In this document: piece by piece, positions 1 through 9,947 of the stretch
Position numbering within the stretch: position 1 is the stretch's first letter
How the letters are laid out: every line of letters begins with the position of its first letter
Assembly: GCA_021325385.1 (NCBI GenBank)
Contig: JAJPHH010000184.1
Location: forward strand, 1-45,706
Length of the DNA: 45,706 bases
Direction of reading: 5' to 3'
From: Alphaproteobacteria bacterium
GTDB taxonomy: Bacteria > Pseudomonadota > Alphaproteobacteria > Rhizobiales > Beijerinckiaceae
Translations under genes and position numbers: made by a program
The notes under the pieces: generated by a model
What the model saw: the letters and a program-made list of their open reading frames with translations, nothing else
Told to the model about the DNA's origin: nothing
Databases searched by the model: none

Positions 1-1788
<1,788 letters not shown>

Positions 1789-1798
1789 CGCTGCGGCT

Positions 1799-1846
1799 GG
1801 CCCCCTCCCGTACCCTCCCCCGCGCTCCGCGGGAGAGGGGGCGGCC
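1799..1846. repeat. GC-rich palindromic repeat, copy 1 (forward orientation)
   Basis: The element reads as a C-rich arm (CCCCCTCCCGTACCCTCCCC), a short GC core, then a G-rich arm (GGGAGAGGGGGCGGCC). It can fold into a strong hairpin right behind the clpB stop, so it might also end clpB transcription. Three related copies follow at 1911-1979, 2377-2427 and 2505-2572, in alternating orientation around the DUF559 gene. The repetition is seen directly; function is unknown. Confidence 0.85.
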
Positions 1847-1910
1847 GGCGCTGCGGGCCATAACATAACGTCAGTACTTGCCGAGGACGGTTGCTTCACG
1901 CACAACGCTT

Positions 1911-1979
1911 GAGTACGATACCCGGCGCTTGGGCCCCCCTCTCCCGCGCGGAGCGCGGGGGAGGGTACGGGAGGGGGCC
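1911..1979. repeat. GC-rich palindromic repeat, copy 2 (inverted relative to copy 1)
   Basis: The core 1931-1979 is close to the reverse complement of copy 1 and keeps the GAGGGTACGGGAGGGGGC arm. The 20 bases in front (GAGTACGATACCCGGCGCTT) recur almost unchanged before copy 4, so the repeated unit is longer than the hairpin. It ends 20 bases before the DUF559 start codon. Confidence 0.85.
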
Positions 1980-1998
1980 TGTCATAGGGCGCAGGCGC

Positions 1999-2364
1999 AT
2001 GAAGCAAAGCCAGACGATCGCCCGCGCGCGCCGGCTGCGACGGGAGATGACCCGCGCGGAACGCCTCTTATGGCGCGCCTTGCGCGGCCATCGCCTCAAT
2101 GGGCTGCATATCCGCCGGCAGGAGCCTTGCGGGCCCTATATCGCGGACTTCCTTTGCGTAAAGGCGCGCCTGGTCATCGAGGTCGACGGCGCGACCCATT
2201 CGCGGCTTGGCGAGACGAGTCGCGATGCGAAACGCGACGCTTGGTTCGCCGCAAACGGCTATCGCGTGCTCCGGCTCCAGAACGCCGACATTTACGAGAA
2301 TTTCGACGGCGCAATCGAAACGATTCTCGCCCATCTCGAGGGCGAGCAAGTCGAGGGCGCCTGA
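1999..2364 (+). CDS. DUF559 / Vsr-like PD-(D/E)XK endonuclease-fold protein
   Basis: A 121-residue protein of the DUF559 family, which shares the very-short-patch-repair (Vsr) endonuclease fold. Seen in the sequence: the helical opening MTRAERLLWRALRG, the segment IRRQEPCGPYIADFLC with the likely metal-binding Asp, then LVIEVDGATH, the usual E-x-D core, and the closing strand GYRVLRLQNADIYEN. The open frame extends upstream to 1891, but those residues (PLSRAERGGGYGRG) are only the palindromic repeat read through, so the ATG at 1999 is preferred; it gives the family's usual length. The true substrate of DUF559 proteins is not established. The gene stands alone between two oppositely oriented pairs of one repeat. 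The nuclease fold is well supported, the cellular role is not. Confidence 0.85.
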   Translation: MKQSQTIARARRLRREMTRAERLLWRALRGHRLNGLHIRRQEPCGPYIADFLCVKARLVIEVDGATHSRLGETSRDAKRDAWFAANGYRVLRLQNADIYENFDGAIETILAHLEGEQVEGA

Positions 2365-2376
2365 CTGGCGCGCCGC

Positions 2377-2427
2377 GGGCCCCCTCCCGTACCCTCCCCC
2401 GCGCTCCGCGCGGGAGAGGGGGCGGCC
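2377..2427. repeat. GC-rich palindromic repeat, copy 3 (forward orientation)
   Basis: Same orientation and nearly the same sequence as copy 1 (GGCCCCCTCCCGTACCCTCC, then a GCGCTCCGCGC core, then GGGAGAGGGGGCGGCC). It begins 12 bases after the DUF559 stop codon, placing a hairpin at the end of that gene. Confidence 0.85.
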
Positions 2428-2504
2428 AGCGCCGCGATTAACGATCGCCTCCGAGGCGCGCGCATGTTTGCGGATATCGGATGGTTGCGCGTGAACGAAC
2501 CTAA

Positions 2505-2572
2505 GAGTACGATGCGCGGCGCTTGGGGCCCCCTCTCCCGCGCGAAGCGCGGGGGAGGGTACGGGAGGGGGC
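2505..2572. repeat. GC-rich palindromic repeat, copy 4 (inverted)
   Basis: Matches copy 2 in orientation and includes its upstream leader (GAGTACGATGCGCGGCGCTT). Only scattered bases differ in the hairpin, for example GAAG against GGAG in the core. Together with copy 3 it forms an inverted pair downstream of the DUF559 gene, mirroring copies 1 and 2 upstream. Confidence 0.85.
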
Positions 2573-2593
2573 TCGCCGCCACACCAAACTCAT

Positions 2594-3040
2594 CTACCGG
2601 ACGCCTGCTCCGGTCTTCAGGTACGCGATGCAGAGGTTGTGGCCGTAATCGACCAGGTTGTCGAGGGTGGATTTCAGTTTCTGCGCGATATTGTTCTGGG
2701 TGAACTTCTTCTCGGAGCAAAAGGACCGGCTGAAGCGCCGGTCGAGGCTCGCGGCGCGCTGCTCATAATAGTCGACCACCCGCTGGACCGTCTTCGGCTC
2801 GATGCAGGCTTTGACCGCCTCGACGAAGCGGGCCTCGAAATGCGAATCGGCGACGCAATCTTTCAAGATCACGGCATATTCGGCGACGCGGTCGACGCTG
2901 GCCCATACGATCTTTTGCTGATCGTTCGGCAGATCGTTGAGGCTGATCAGCCGCGGCTCCGCGGCCGCCGGCGAAGCAGCCGCGGCGGCGAAAGCAAGAG
3001 CGCCGGCGACGACGCGACGGACGTTACGATCTTGGACCAT
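2594..3040 (-). CDS. small secreted protein of unknown function
   Basis: I do not recognise the family. The 148-residue product opens with VRRVVAGALAFAAAAASPAAAEP, a clear Sec signal peptide with likely cleavage after AAA or AEP, so a mature periplasmic protein of about 120 residues is expected. The mature part is mostly helical-looking and has four cysteines (in LKDCVAD, VKACIEP, RSFCSEK and HNLCIAY), consistent with two disulfides. It lies 55 bases downstream of the MFS gene on the same strand and may be co-transcribed with it. A second small exported protein at 4643-4966 is nearby, but I see no clear similarity between them. Coding status is supported by the signal peptide and by codon use like its neighbours. 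Confidence 0.72.
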   Translation of the reverse strand: MVQDRNVRRVVAGALAFAAAAASPAAAEPRLISLNDLPNDQQKIVWASVDRVAEYAVILKDCVADSHFEARFVEAVKACIEPKTVQRVVDYYEQRAASLDRRFSRSFCSEKKFTQNNIAQKLKSTLDNLVDYGHNLCIAYLKTGAGVR

Positions 3041-3095
3041 GAGCAGCGCGAAACTCCGTTCGGCCGAAGCATCTCACAAGCTTAGCGTCCCCGCC

Positions 3096-4301
3096 TCATG
3101 CGCGTCCACCGCCGCGTGACGAGCCGCGCCGCCATCCGAAACGCAAGACCAGAGCGGCGGCGGCCGCCAACGCCAGCGCGGACAAGGCGATGGAGAGATG
3201 AAGCGCCGCCGCCGCGCCCCAATGCTCGATGACGAAGGCGTAGGCGACCGGCGCGGCGGCGGAGAGAAGAAAGCTCGGCGCGAGCAGACGGCCGACAAAC
3301 GCGCCGTACGTCCGATGGTCGAACAGGACCAGCGGCAGCGTGCCGCGGGTGATCGTCAGGACGCCGTTGGCGGCCCCGTAGAAGAAGGCGAAAGCCATGG
3401 CGGCCAAGCCGGCGCTCGCGCTGAACAAGCCGGCGACAAAGGCGAAGGGCAGAACCAGGGCCGCCGCGAGATTGAGCGTCAGCGGGTTCAGGCGGCGGCC
3501 GAACAGGACTTCGCCGCCGCGCGAGAGGGATTGGCCGACGCCGCGCATCGTGGCGATCCAGACCGACGCCGAGGCGGCGAGGCCGAGGCCCGACAGAATG
3601 CCGATCATATGCGCCGACATGCCGGAATTGAGAAAATTCGCGACCGTCGCGATGAGCGCGTAAAGCGCGCCGCCCAAAACGCGCTCGGCCGGCGCGGCGG
3701 CGAGCGGCGGGGGCGGCTCGCGGGTCGCGGCGAGCGCGCCGTCGCCGTAGCGGCCGGCTGGAATGGCGAGGTGAAGCGGAATGGTGAGGAGAGCGAAGCC
3801 GGCATAGGCGAGCACGGCGCCCCTCCAGCCAAAGACGCCGGCAAGAGTTTCGCCCACCGGCCAGAGTACGGTCGAAGCCAGGCCGCCGAGCAAGGTGATC
3901 TGGGCGATGGGGCGGCGCGCCTCCGGGCCGCCGATCCGGGCGAGCGCGGCGAAGGCGGCGTCATAGAGCGTCAGCCGCATGGCGAGGCCAATGACGATCC
4001 ACGCGCCGTAATAGCTCGCGATCCCGCGCGAGAGAGACAGTGCGAGGCAACCCAAGGCCATGATAAGCGAGCCGGCCGCCATCACGCTGCGTCCGCCATG
4101 CCGGTCGATCAGGCCGCCGGCGAGCGGCGAGGACAACCCGCCCGCCAAGAGCGCGACCGAAAATCCGCCGAAGACCAGGTCGCGCGACCAACCGAAATCG
4201 TCCGCGATCACATCGCCGAAGACGCCGATGAGATAGTACGAGACGCCCCAGCAAACGAGCTGGGACAGGCCAAGTCGGAGAACGATTCCTCGCGAGATCA
4301 A
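3096..4301 (-). CDS. MFS transporter, about 12 membrane segments
   Basis: A 401-residue polytopic inner-membrane protein of the Major Facilitator Superfamily, presumably a proton-coupled exporter or importer; the substrate cannot be read from the sequence. Evidence is the run of hydrophobic helices from LGLSQLVCWGVSYYLIGVFG onward, the loop 2-3 motif GGLIDRHGGRSVMAAGSL (the MFS motif A, GxxxDRxGxR) after about residue 60, and the family-typical length. The second half repeats the pattern with RGVGQSLSRGGEVLFGRR in the corresponding loop. The start is a TTG at 4301 with only a weak purine-rich stretch ahead of it; there is no better in-frame ATG near the first helix. The next gene downstream is the small secreted protein at 2594-3040. 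Confidence 0.85.
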   Translation of the reverse strand: MISRGIVLRLGLSQLVCWGVSYYLIGVFGDVIADDFGWSRDLVFGGFSVALLAGGLSSPLAGGLIDRHGGRSVMAAGSLIMALGCLALSLSRGIASYYGAWIVIGLAMRLTLYDAAFAALARIGGPEARRPIAQITLLGGLASTVLWPVGETLAGVFGWRGAVLAYAGFALLTIPLHLAIPAGRYGDGALAATREPPPPLAAAPAERVLGGALYALIATVANFLNSGMSAHMIGILSGLGLAASASVWIATMRGVGQSLSRGGEVLFGRRLNPLTLNLAAALVLPFAFVAGLFSASAGLAAMAFAFFYGAANGVLTITRGTLPLVLFDHRTYGAFVGRLLAPSFLLSAAAPVAYAFVIEHWGAAAALHLSIALSALALAAAAALVLRFGWRRGSSRGGGRA

Positions 4302-4642
4302 AGCGGCGAGCTCTCAGCCTGAATCTGGGCGAGCCGAAAGTCGAGGGCGCGCCCCGGCTTTAGATGCGCAGCTTTGTCGCTGTTTTGAAATAACTATTAG
4401 GGCGGATGGCGCTGAACGGACGCGAGGGCGAGGACCTCATTCTGAGCGCGCCCGGATCGGTCCGATCTCATCGCCGCGGGCCGCCTTCCTCGCAGCCGAC
4501 ATGGTCCGGCCCTCTGCCTCGGCCTCGGTTCGGCGCGGTCCAAGCTCGGCGTCGTCGATGGGCAAGACCCCCGTATGGGCGTCCTGACGGGTTCTTAGTG
4601 CGGCGATGCTCGGCGCGTCGACAGGGCCGCAGATCTCGGCCC
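4302..4642. other. intergenic stretch without a convincing gene
   Basis: This is about 340 bases between the start of the MFS gene and the end of the small secreted protein gene. Open frames cross it on both strands, but their translations are Arg/Pro-rich and look like chance frames of GC-rich DNA. I see no RNA gene, clear terminator or repeat. The AT-richer patch near 4380-4402 (TTTTGAAATAACTATTAG) could hold the promoter of the MFS gene, but no confident -35/-10 pair was found. Confidence 0.4.
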
Positions 4643-4966
4643 TCACGGATTGAACTGAGGATTGCCCTTGTCGTGCATCATGATGATGCCCTTGCCGATG
4701 TAGCTGATCGCCGCGGCCGTTTTTTCTTTCCCGTCGCGAGCCGTCACGTTGGAAATGATGCCCGCGCAATCCTTCGCGAGGGCGTCGCGAATCTGCTCGA
4801 TCACGAAGGCGTGCGAGCGATGGATCGTCTCTTGCGCGGATTGCGAGACGCAGGCGGTCAGCGAAAGCATCAAATGATCGTCGTTCCCCGCCGCGCCAGT
4901 GGGGTTAGCCGCTGCCGCGCTCAGCAGAGCAGCGACGACAAGCGCGTCTGAAACGATAGGTTTCAT
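4643..4966 (-). CDS. small exported protein of unknown function
   Basis: The family is not recognised. Starting at the ATG at 4966 the product is 107 residues and begins MKPIVSDALVVAALLSAAAA, a plausible signal peptide ending near ANPTGAAG. This start is chosen over the longer frame (to 5044) because a strong ribosome binding site, GGGAGGAAGG, sits directly in front of it. The mature part contains two cysteines (in LTACVSQ and AKDCAGI), a helical middle, and a C-terminal ISYIGKGIIMMHDKGNPQFN. No motif points to a function. It lies alone, about 130 bases from the tRNA gene on the same strand. Confidence 0.65.
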   Translation of the reverse strand: MKPIVSDALVVAALLSAAAANPTGAAGNDDHLMLSLTACVSQSAQETIHRSHAFVIEQIRDALAKDCAGIISNVTARDGKEKTAAAISYIGKGIIMMHDKGNPQFNP

Positions 4967-5099
4967 TCCTTCCTCCCTTGGCGCTGAATTCCGCCCGAAC
5001 GGCGAAACTCCAACCTTATCTAGAGCCCTGAAAAGCCGACGCAATCGGGCGCATCGGTTTTGCCGACGCGCGCTAAGCCCCTGTTTTTAGCTAAGAAAC

Positions 5100-5174
5100 T
5101 GGAGCGGGCGAAGGGATTCGAACCCTCGACCCCAACCTTGGCAAGGTTGTGCTCTACCCCTGAGCTACACCCGC
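5100..5174 (-). tRNA. tRNA-Gly (anticodon GCC)
   Basis: Read on the minus strand from 5174, the sequence begins GCGGGTGTAGCTCAGGGGTA and folds as a complete cloverleaf. The 7-bp acceptor stem pairs GCGGGTG with CGCCCGC (one G-T pair). The D arm is TAGCTCAGGGGTAGAGC. The anticodon stem CAACC/GGTTG encloses the loop TTGCCAA, so the anticodon is GCC. The T arm is GAGGGTTCGAATCCCTT. The discriminator is T, as usual for glycine, and CCA is encoded (TGG at 5100-5102 on the plus strand). It decodes GGC and GGU. Confidence 0.97.
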
Positions 5175-5394
5175 GTCCGATGACGGAGCGATCCGTCGCT
5201 TGCGCTTATGCCGCAGAGCGCAGAGGATTGCAACAGCGCCGCGCTTCGGGGCGGCGTCGGCCCCTCGGAAAAACATTAACTCGTCGTAACCTGCTGCCAC
5301 GTCTGACGATTTCGTGATGGTCGAGGTCGGCGCGCAGCAGTTGAAATTTAAGGATGCGCGTGCGAAGCGAGCGCGCGCAGACGAGGGCGCAATC

Positions 5395-6750
5395 ATGGAC
5401 GACACCGTCGATCGCGCAAAGCTCGACGCTTCGCCCGGGCCGGCGGCGCCGGTTGCGCCGGCGCCGGAGCCGCCCCAGGAGAAGCCGCCCCTGGAGAAGC
5501 CGAAGAAGCGCCGCCGTCTCGCCCGATGGCTGATCGTCCTTGTCCTGGCGATCGCCGCCGTCTTCGCCTGGGAGCAGGTCCAGAAGCGCGAATCCGAGCA
5601 GCCGACCAGCGGCGCCGGCGGGCCCCCGCCGCAGACCGTCCGCGACGCCGAGGCGACGACCGGCGATGTGCCGATCATCATCAACGCGCTCGGCGCGGTG
5701 ACGCCGCTCGCCAGCATCACGGTGCGCACGCAGATCAACGGCCAATTGCAATCGGTCGGCTTCACCGAAGGACAGATCGTCAAGGCCGGCGATTTCCTCG
5801 CCCAGGTCGACGCGCGTCCCTACGAGGCGCAACTCGCCCAATATCAGGGCCAATTGGAGAAGGACACAGCCCTCTACAATCAGGCGCAAGCCGATCTGCA
5901 GCGCTATCAGATGCTCAATCGGCAGGATTCGATCGCCAAGCAGCAAGTCGAAGACCAGGAATTCCTGGTCAAGCAATACCACGCGGCGATGACGATCGAC
6001 CAAGGCCAGATCGAGTCGGCCAAGCTCAACATCGCCTATTGCCACATCGTCGCGCCGGTCGCGGGCCGGGTCGGGCTGCGCCAGGTCGACCCTGGCAATT
6101 ACGTGCAGACGACCGACGCGAACGGCATCGTCCTCCTCACCCAGTTGGAGCCGATCAGCGTCATCTTCACCGTGGCGGAGGACTATCTGCCGCAAATTCA
6201 GGCGCGGATGAAATCCGGCGCGACCCTTCCCGTCGCCATCTACGACCGCGCCAATGTCAACAAATTGCAAGACGGCAAGCTCGCCTTCATCGACAACCAG
6301 ATCGACGTGACCACCGGCACGGTCAAGCTGCGCGCCCTGTTCGACAACAAGGACGATTCGCTCTTTCCTCAGCAATTCGTCAACGCGCGCTTGACGGTCG
6401 ATACGCTCGCCAACGCCATTGTCGCGCCGAACGCCGCCATTCAACAGGGCGCCCAAGGCCCGTTCGTTTACGTCGTCAACGCCGACGACACTGTGAGCGT
6501 GCGGCAGATCAAGACGGGGCCGGTCGACGGCGAGCGCACGGCGATCCTTTCCGGACTGAAGCCGGGCGAACATGTCGTGATCGACGGCGTCGACCGCCTG
6601 CGCGACGGCGCCAAGGTCGCGGTGCGCAACACGCCGGCGCAAAGCGGCGCGGCCGGCAAGTCGCCCGGCGCAGACGGCCAGGCCGCGCCTCATCAGCCGG
6701 GCCAGATGCGTCGTCATCGTCAACAGGGCCAGGGCCAGTCGGGACAGTGA
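5395..6750 (+). CDS. mdtA: RND efflux periplasmic adaptor (membrane fusion protein, MdtA-like)
   Basis: This protein joins the inner-membrane RND pumps to the outer-membrane channel in a tripartite multidrug exporter. From the ATG at 5395 it has about 451 residues: a Pro-rich cytoplasmic N-terminus (PAAPVAPAPEPPQEKPPLEK), a basic cluster, one membrane anchor (ARWLIVLVLAIAAVFAWEQ), then the periplasmic part. That part shows the first half-lipoyl motif with INGQLQSVGFTEGQIVKAGD, a coiled-coil hairpin (YQGQLEKDTALYNQAQADL), the second lipoyl half (IVAPVAGRVGLRQVDPGNYV), and the beta-barrel and membrane-proximal domains ending in GEHVVIDGVDRLRDGAKV. The frame is open to 5314, but the later ATG gives the normal architecture. 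It ends with a Gln/Gly-rich tail. It is the first gene of a four-gene operon and lies 59 bases ahead of the first pump gene. Confidence 0.93.
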   Translation: MDDTVDRAKLDASPGPAAPVAPAPEPPQEKPPLEKPKKRRRLARWLIVLVLAIAAVFAWEQVQKRESEQPTSGAGGPPPQTVRDAEATTGDVPIIINALGAVTPLASITVRTQINGQLQSVGFTEGQIVKAGDFLAQVDARPYEAQLAQYQGQLEKDTALYNQAQADLQRYQMLNRQDSIAKQQVEDQEFLVKQYHAAMTIDQGQIESAKLNIAYCHIVAPVAGRVGLRQVDPGNYVQTTDANGIVLLTQLEPISVIFTVAEDYLPQIQARMKSGATLPVAIYDRANVNKLQDGKLAFIDNQIDVTTGTVKLRALFDNKDDSLFPQQFVNARLTVDTLANAIVAPNAAIQQGAQGPFVYVVNADDTVSVRQIKTGPVDGERTAILSGLKPGEHVVIDGVDRLRDGAKVAVRNTPAQSGAAGKSPGADGQAAPHQPGQMRRHRQQGQGQSGQ

Positions 6751-6809
6751 CGATCGCGAAATCCGCCCGGCTCGCCGGAGTAGGCGGGCGCGGCGAGAGG
6801 AACTAGAGG

Positions 6810-9800
6810 TTGAACCCTTCGCGCCTATTCATCGAGCGGCCAGTCGCCACGTCTCTGCTGATGGCGGCGATCCTGCTCGTCGGCGTGGTCGCGTACAAAT
6901 TCTTGCCGCTCTCAGCCTTGCCGGAAGTCGATTACCCGACGATCCAAGTCCAGACCTTCTATCCCGGCGCCAGCCCGGAAGTGATGACCTCGTCGGTGAC
7001 CGCGCCGCTCGAGCGGCAATTCGGCCAGATGCCGAGCCTCGCCCAGATGTATTCGCAAAGCTCGGCCGGCGCCTCGGTGATCACGTTGCGCTTCAGCCTC
7101 GATATCGGTCTCGATGTCGCGGAGCAGGAGGTGCAGGCGGCGATCAACGCGGCCGGCAACCTCTTGCCCTCCGACCTGCCGGCGCCGCCGATCTACGCCA
7201 AGGTCAATCCGGCCGATGCGCCGATCATCACGCTCGGCGTCACCTCCAAGACGATGAAGCTGATCGATCTCGAGGACGCGGTCGAGAGCCGCCTCGCCTC
7301 GAAGCTTTCGCAGCTTCCCGGCGTCGGGCTGGTCACCCTGTCCGGCGGCCAGCGGCCGGCGGTGCGGATTCGCGCCGACCCGCGCGCGCTTGCCGCTTAC
7401 GGACTCAACCTCGACGATCTGCGCACCACGATCGCCAACATCAACGTCAACACGCCGAAGGGCAATTTTGACGGCCCGTCGCAATCCTACACGATCAATG
7501 CGAACGACCAGATCAGGGATCCGAACGACTATCTGAACACGATCATCGCCTATCGCAACGGCGCCCCGGTCAAGATGAGAGACGTGGCGACCGTCGAGCT
7601 CGGTCCGGAAAACGACAAGCTCGCCGCCTGGATGAATTCGACCGGCGCGATCATCGTCAATGTCCAGCGCCAGCCTGGCGCCAACGTCATCGAAGTCGTC
7701 GACGGCATCAAGAGGCTGCTGCCCGCTCTGACCGCGAGCCTCCCGGCGGCGATCACGGTGACGCCGCTGACCGATCGAACCGTGACGATCAGGGCGTCGG
7801 TCCAGGACGTCGAGTTCGAATTGGCGCTCGCCGTCGGCCTCGTCGTGCTGGTGATCTTTCTCTTCCTGCGCAACATCCCGGCGACGATCATTCCGAGCCT
7901 TTCCGTGCCGTTGTCGCTCGTCGGCACGCTGGCGGCCATGTACGAGCTTGGCTTCAGCCTCGACAATCTGTCGCTGATGGCGCTGACCATCGCGACCGGC
8001 TTCGTCGTCGACGACGCCATCGTGATGATCGAGAACATTTCCCGCTTCATCGAGATGGGCGAATCGCCGCTGCAGGCGGCGTTGAAGGGCTCGGCGCAGA
8101 TCGGTTTCACCATCATCTCGCTGACCGTCTCGCTGATCGCCGTGCTTATTCCGCTCCTGTTCATGGGCGAAGTGGTCGGACGCTTGTTCCATGAATTCGC
8201 GATCACGCTGGCGATGACGATCGTCATCTCGGCGATCGTGTCGCTGACGCTCGTGCCGATGCTGTGCTCGAAGCTGTTGCGGCCGACCCGCGAAGAGGCC
8301 GCGTCGGACCGTCGGCCGTCGGGCGAGACGCCGATCGAGGATCAGGTCGCCGGCGGGCGCTTGTTCCGCGCGCTGCTGCGCCTCTATGGGCGCAGCCTCA
8401 ACGTCGTCCTCGATCATCAGATCCCGACCCTGATCGTCGCTTTAGCGACCTTCGTCCTGACCGCCTATCTCTACGCCGTCGTGCCAAAAGGCTTCTTCCC
8501 GATCCAGGACACGGGCGTCATTCAGGGCGTCACCCAGGCGGCGCAATCGACTTCGTTCGAAGCGATGGCGCAGCGCCAGCAAGCCGTGGACGAGGCGATC
8601 TTGAAGGATCCTGACGTCGTCAGCCTGTCGTCCTTCATCGGCGTCGACGGCGCCAATGTGACGCTCAACACCGGCCGCGTTCTGATCAATCTGAAGCCGC
8701 ACGATCAGCGCAGGCAAAGCGCGAGCGAGATCATACGCCGTCTGGCGCAAGAGACCGCGTCGATCCCGGGCGTCACGCTTTATATGCAGCCGGTGCAGGA
8801 CCTGACGATCGATACGACGTTCAGCGCGACGCAGTATCAATTCACGCTGGAGAGCGCCAATCTCGCCGACTTGCAGGAATGGACGCCGAAGCTCGTCGCG
8901 CGCTTGCGCGGGGTCGCCGAAATCGCCGACGTCGCCAGCGACCTGCAGCAAAGCGGTCTTACCGCCTATATGACGATCGACCGCGCCACCGCGGCGCGGT
9001 TCGGCATCACGCCGGCGACGATCGACAGCGCTCTCTATGACGCATTCGGTCAGCGGATCGTCTCGACGATCTTCACGCAATCGAATCAATATCGAGTGAT
9101 CCTTACGGTTACGCCGGCGCTGCAACGCTCTGTCGGCGCGCTGGGCGCCCTTTATCTTCCGTCTTCGGCCACGACGACCGGCCAAGTGCCGCTCGAGGCG
9201 ATCACGACGACGAAGGTTCAGCCGGGCCCGCTGCAGATCTCGCATGTCGGGCAATTTCCCGCGACGACAATCTCCTTCAATCTCGCGCCAGGCGCGTCGC
9301 TCGGCGCGGCGGTCGACGCAATTCTCGCGGCCGAGAAGGACATTTCGCTGCCGGCGAGCTTCCGAACCAATTTCCAGGGCGCGGCGCAGGCCTTCCAATC
9401 CTCGCTGTCGAACGAGGTCTTTCTCCTGCTCGCGGCGATCGCCACGATGTATATCGTGCTCGGCGTTCTCTACGAGAGCTTCGTCCACCCGATCACCATT
9501 CTCTCGACCTTGCCCTCGGCCGGCATCGGCGCGCTCCTGGCGTTGATGGCGGCGGGCGCCGGGCTCGACATTATCGGCATTATCGGCATCGTCCTCTTGA
9601 TCGGCATCGTCAAAAAGAACGCGATCATGATGATCGACTTCGCGCTCGACGCGCAGCGCGACGAAGGCAAGAGCCCGCGCGAAGCGATCTACCAAGCCTG
9701 CCTGTTGCGGCTGCGGCCGATCCTGATGACGACCATGGCGGCGATGTTCGGCGGCTTGCCGCTGATGCTTGGCGCCGGCGTCGGCTCCGAGCTTCGCCAT

Positions 9801-9947
9801 CCGCTCGGCCTCGCCATTGTCGGCGGCCTCGCGGTCAGCCAGATCCTTACGCTGTTTACGACGCCCGTCATCTATCTCATGTTCGAGCGCATCGCGGCGC
9901 GGCTCGGCGCGTCCTCGGCGCCGCAAGCGGCGGCGGAATCGGCGTGA
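6810..9947 (+). CDS. mdtB: RND multidrug efflux pump subunit, MdtB-like
   Basis: A 1045-residue inner-membrane proton/drug antiporter of the HAE1 group, the normal length for MdtB. The start is a TTG at 6810 preceded by GAGAGG; it gives the canonical opening [18 protein letters not shown]. Visible features are the first membrane helix, the large periplasmic loop from [20 protein letters not shown] with [13 protein letters not shown], the helix cluster with [14 protein letters not shown], the proton-relay helix 4 with [14 protein letters not shown] (the DD pair), the second periplasmic loop starting [16 protein letters not shown], and the closing helices with [20 protein letters not shown] and [18 protein letters not shown]. 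It overlaps the following pump gene by 4 bases (GTGA), which suggests translational coupling and a heteromeric B/C pump like MdtBC. Confidence 0.95.
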   Translation: MNPSRLFIERPVATSLLMAAILLVGVVAYKFLPLSALPEVDYPTIQVQTFYPGASPEVMTSSVTAPLERQFGQMPSLAQMYSQSSAGASVITLRFSLDIGLDVAEQEVQAAINAAGNLLPSDLPAPPIYAKVNPADAPIITLGVTSKTMKLIDLEDAVESRLASKLSQLPGVGLVTLSGGQRPAVRIRADPRALAAYGLNLDDLRTTIANINVNTPKGNFDGPSQSYTINANDQIRDPNDYLNTIIAYRNGAPVKMRDVATVELGPENDKLAAWMNSTGAIIVNVQRQPGANVIEVVDGIKRLLPALTASLPAAITVTPLTDRTVTIRASVQDVEFELALAVGLVVLVIFLFLRNIPATIIPSLSVPLSLVGTLAAMYELGFSLDNLSLMALTIATGFVVDDAIVMIENISRFIEMGESPLQAALKGSAQIGFTIISLTVSLIAVLIPLLFMGEVVGRLFHEFAITLAMTIVISAIVSLTLVPMLCSKLLRPTREEAASDRRPSGETPIEDQVAGGRLFRALLRLYGRSLNVVLDHQIPTLIVALATFVLTAYLYAVVPKGFFPIQDTGVIQGVTQAAQSTSFEAMAQRQQAVDEAILKDPDVVSLSSFIGVDGANVTLNTGRVLINLKPHDQRRQSASEIIRRLAQETASIPGVTLYMQPVQDLTIDTTFSATQYQFTLESANLADLQEWTPKLVARLRGVAEIADVASDLQQSGLTAYMTIDRATAARFGITPATIDSALYDAFGQRIVSTIFTQSNQYRVILTVTPALQRSVGALGALYLPSSATTTGQVPLEAITTTKVQPGPLQISHVGQFPATTISFNLAPGASLGAAVDAILAAEKDISLPASFRTNFQGAAQAFQSSLSNEVFLLLAAIATMYIVLGVLYESFVHPITILSTLPSAGIGALLALMAAGAGLDIIGIIGIVLLIGIVKKNAIMMIDFALDAQRDEGKSPREAIYQACLLRLRPILMTTMAAMFGGLPLMLGAGVGSELRHPLGLAIVGGLAVSQILTLFTTPVIYLMFERIAARLGASSAPQAAAESA

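Noticed and set aside
1891..1998. N-terminal extension of the DUF559 protein
   Set aside because: These codons are the palindromic repeat read through and do not resemble the family's start.
5100..5174. tRNA-Ala (anticodon GGC)
   Set aside because: GGC appears only when the plus strand is read. On the coding (minus) strand the loop is TTGCCAA, giving GCC, and U73 fits glycine.
5206..6723. 505-residue minus-strand open frame opposite the efflux adaptor gene
   Set aside because: It is an Arg/Asp-rich mirror of the adaptor gene. The plus-strand protein has clear lipoyl and coiled-coil motifs, while this frame has none.
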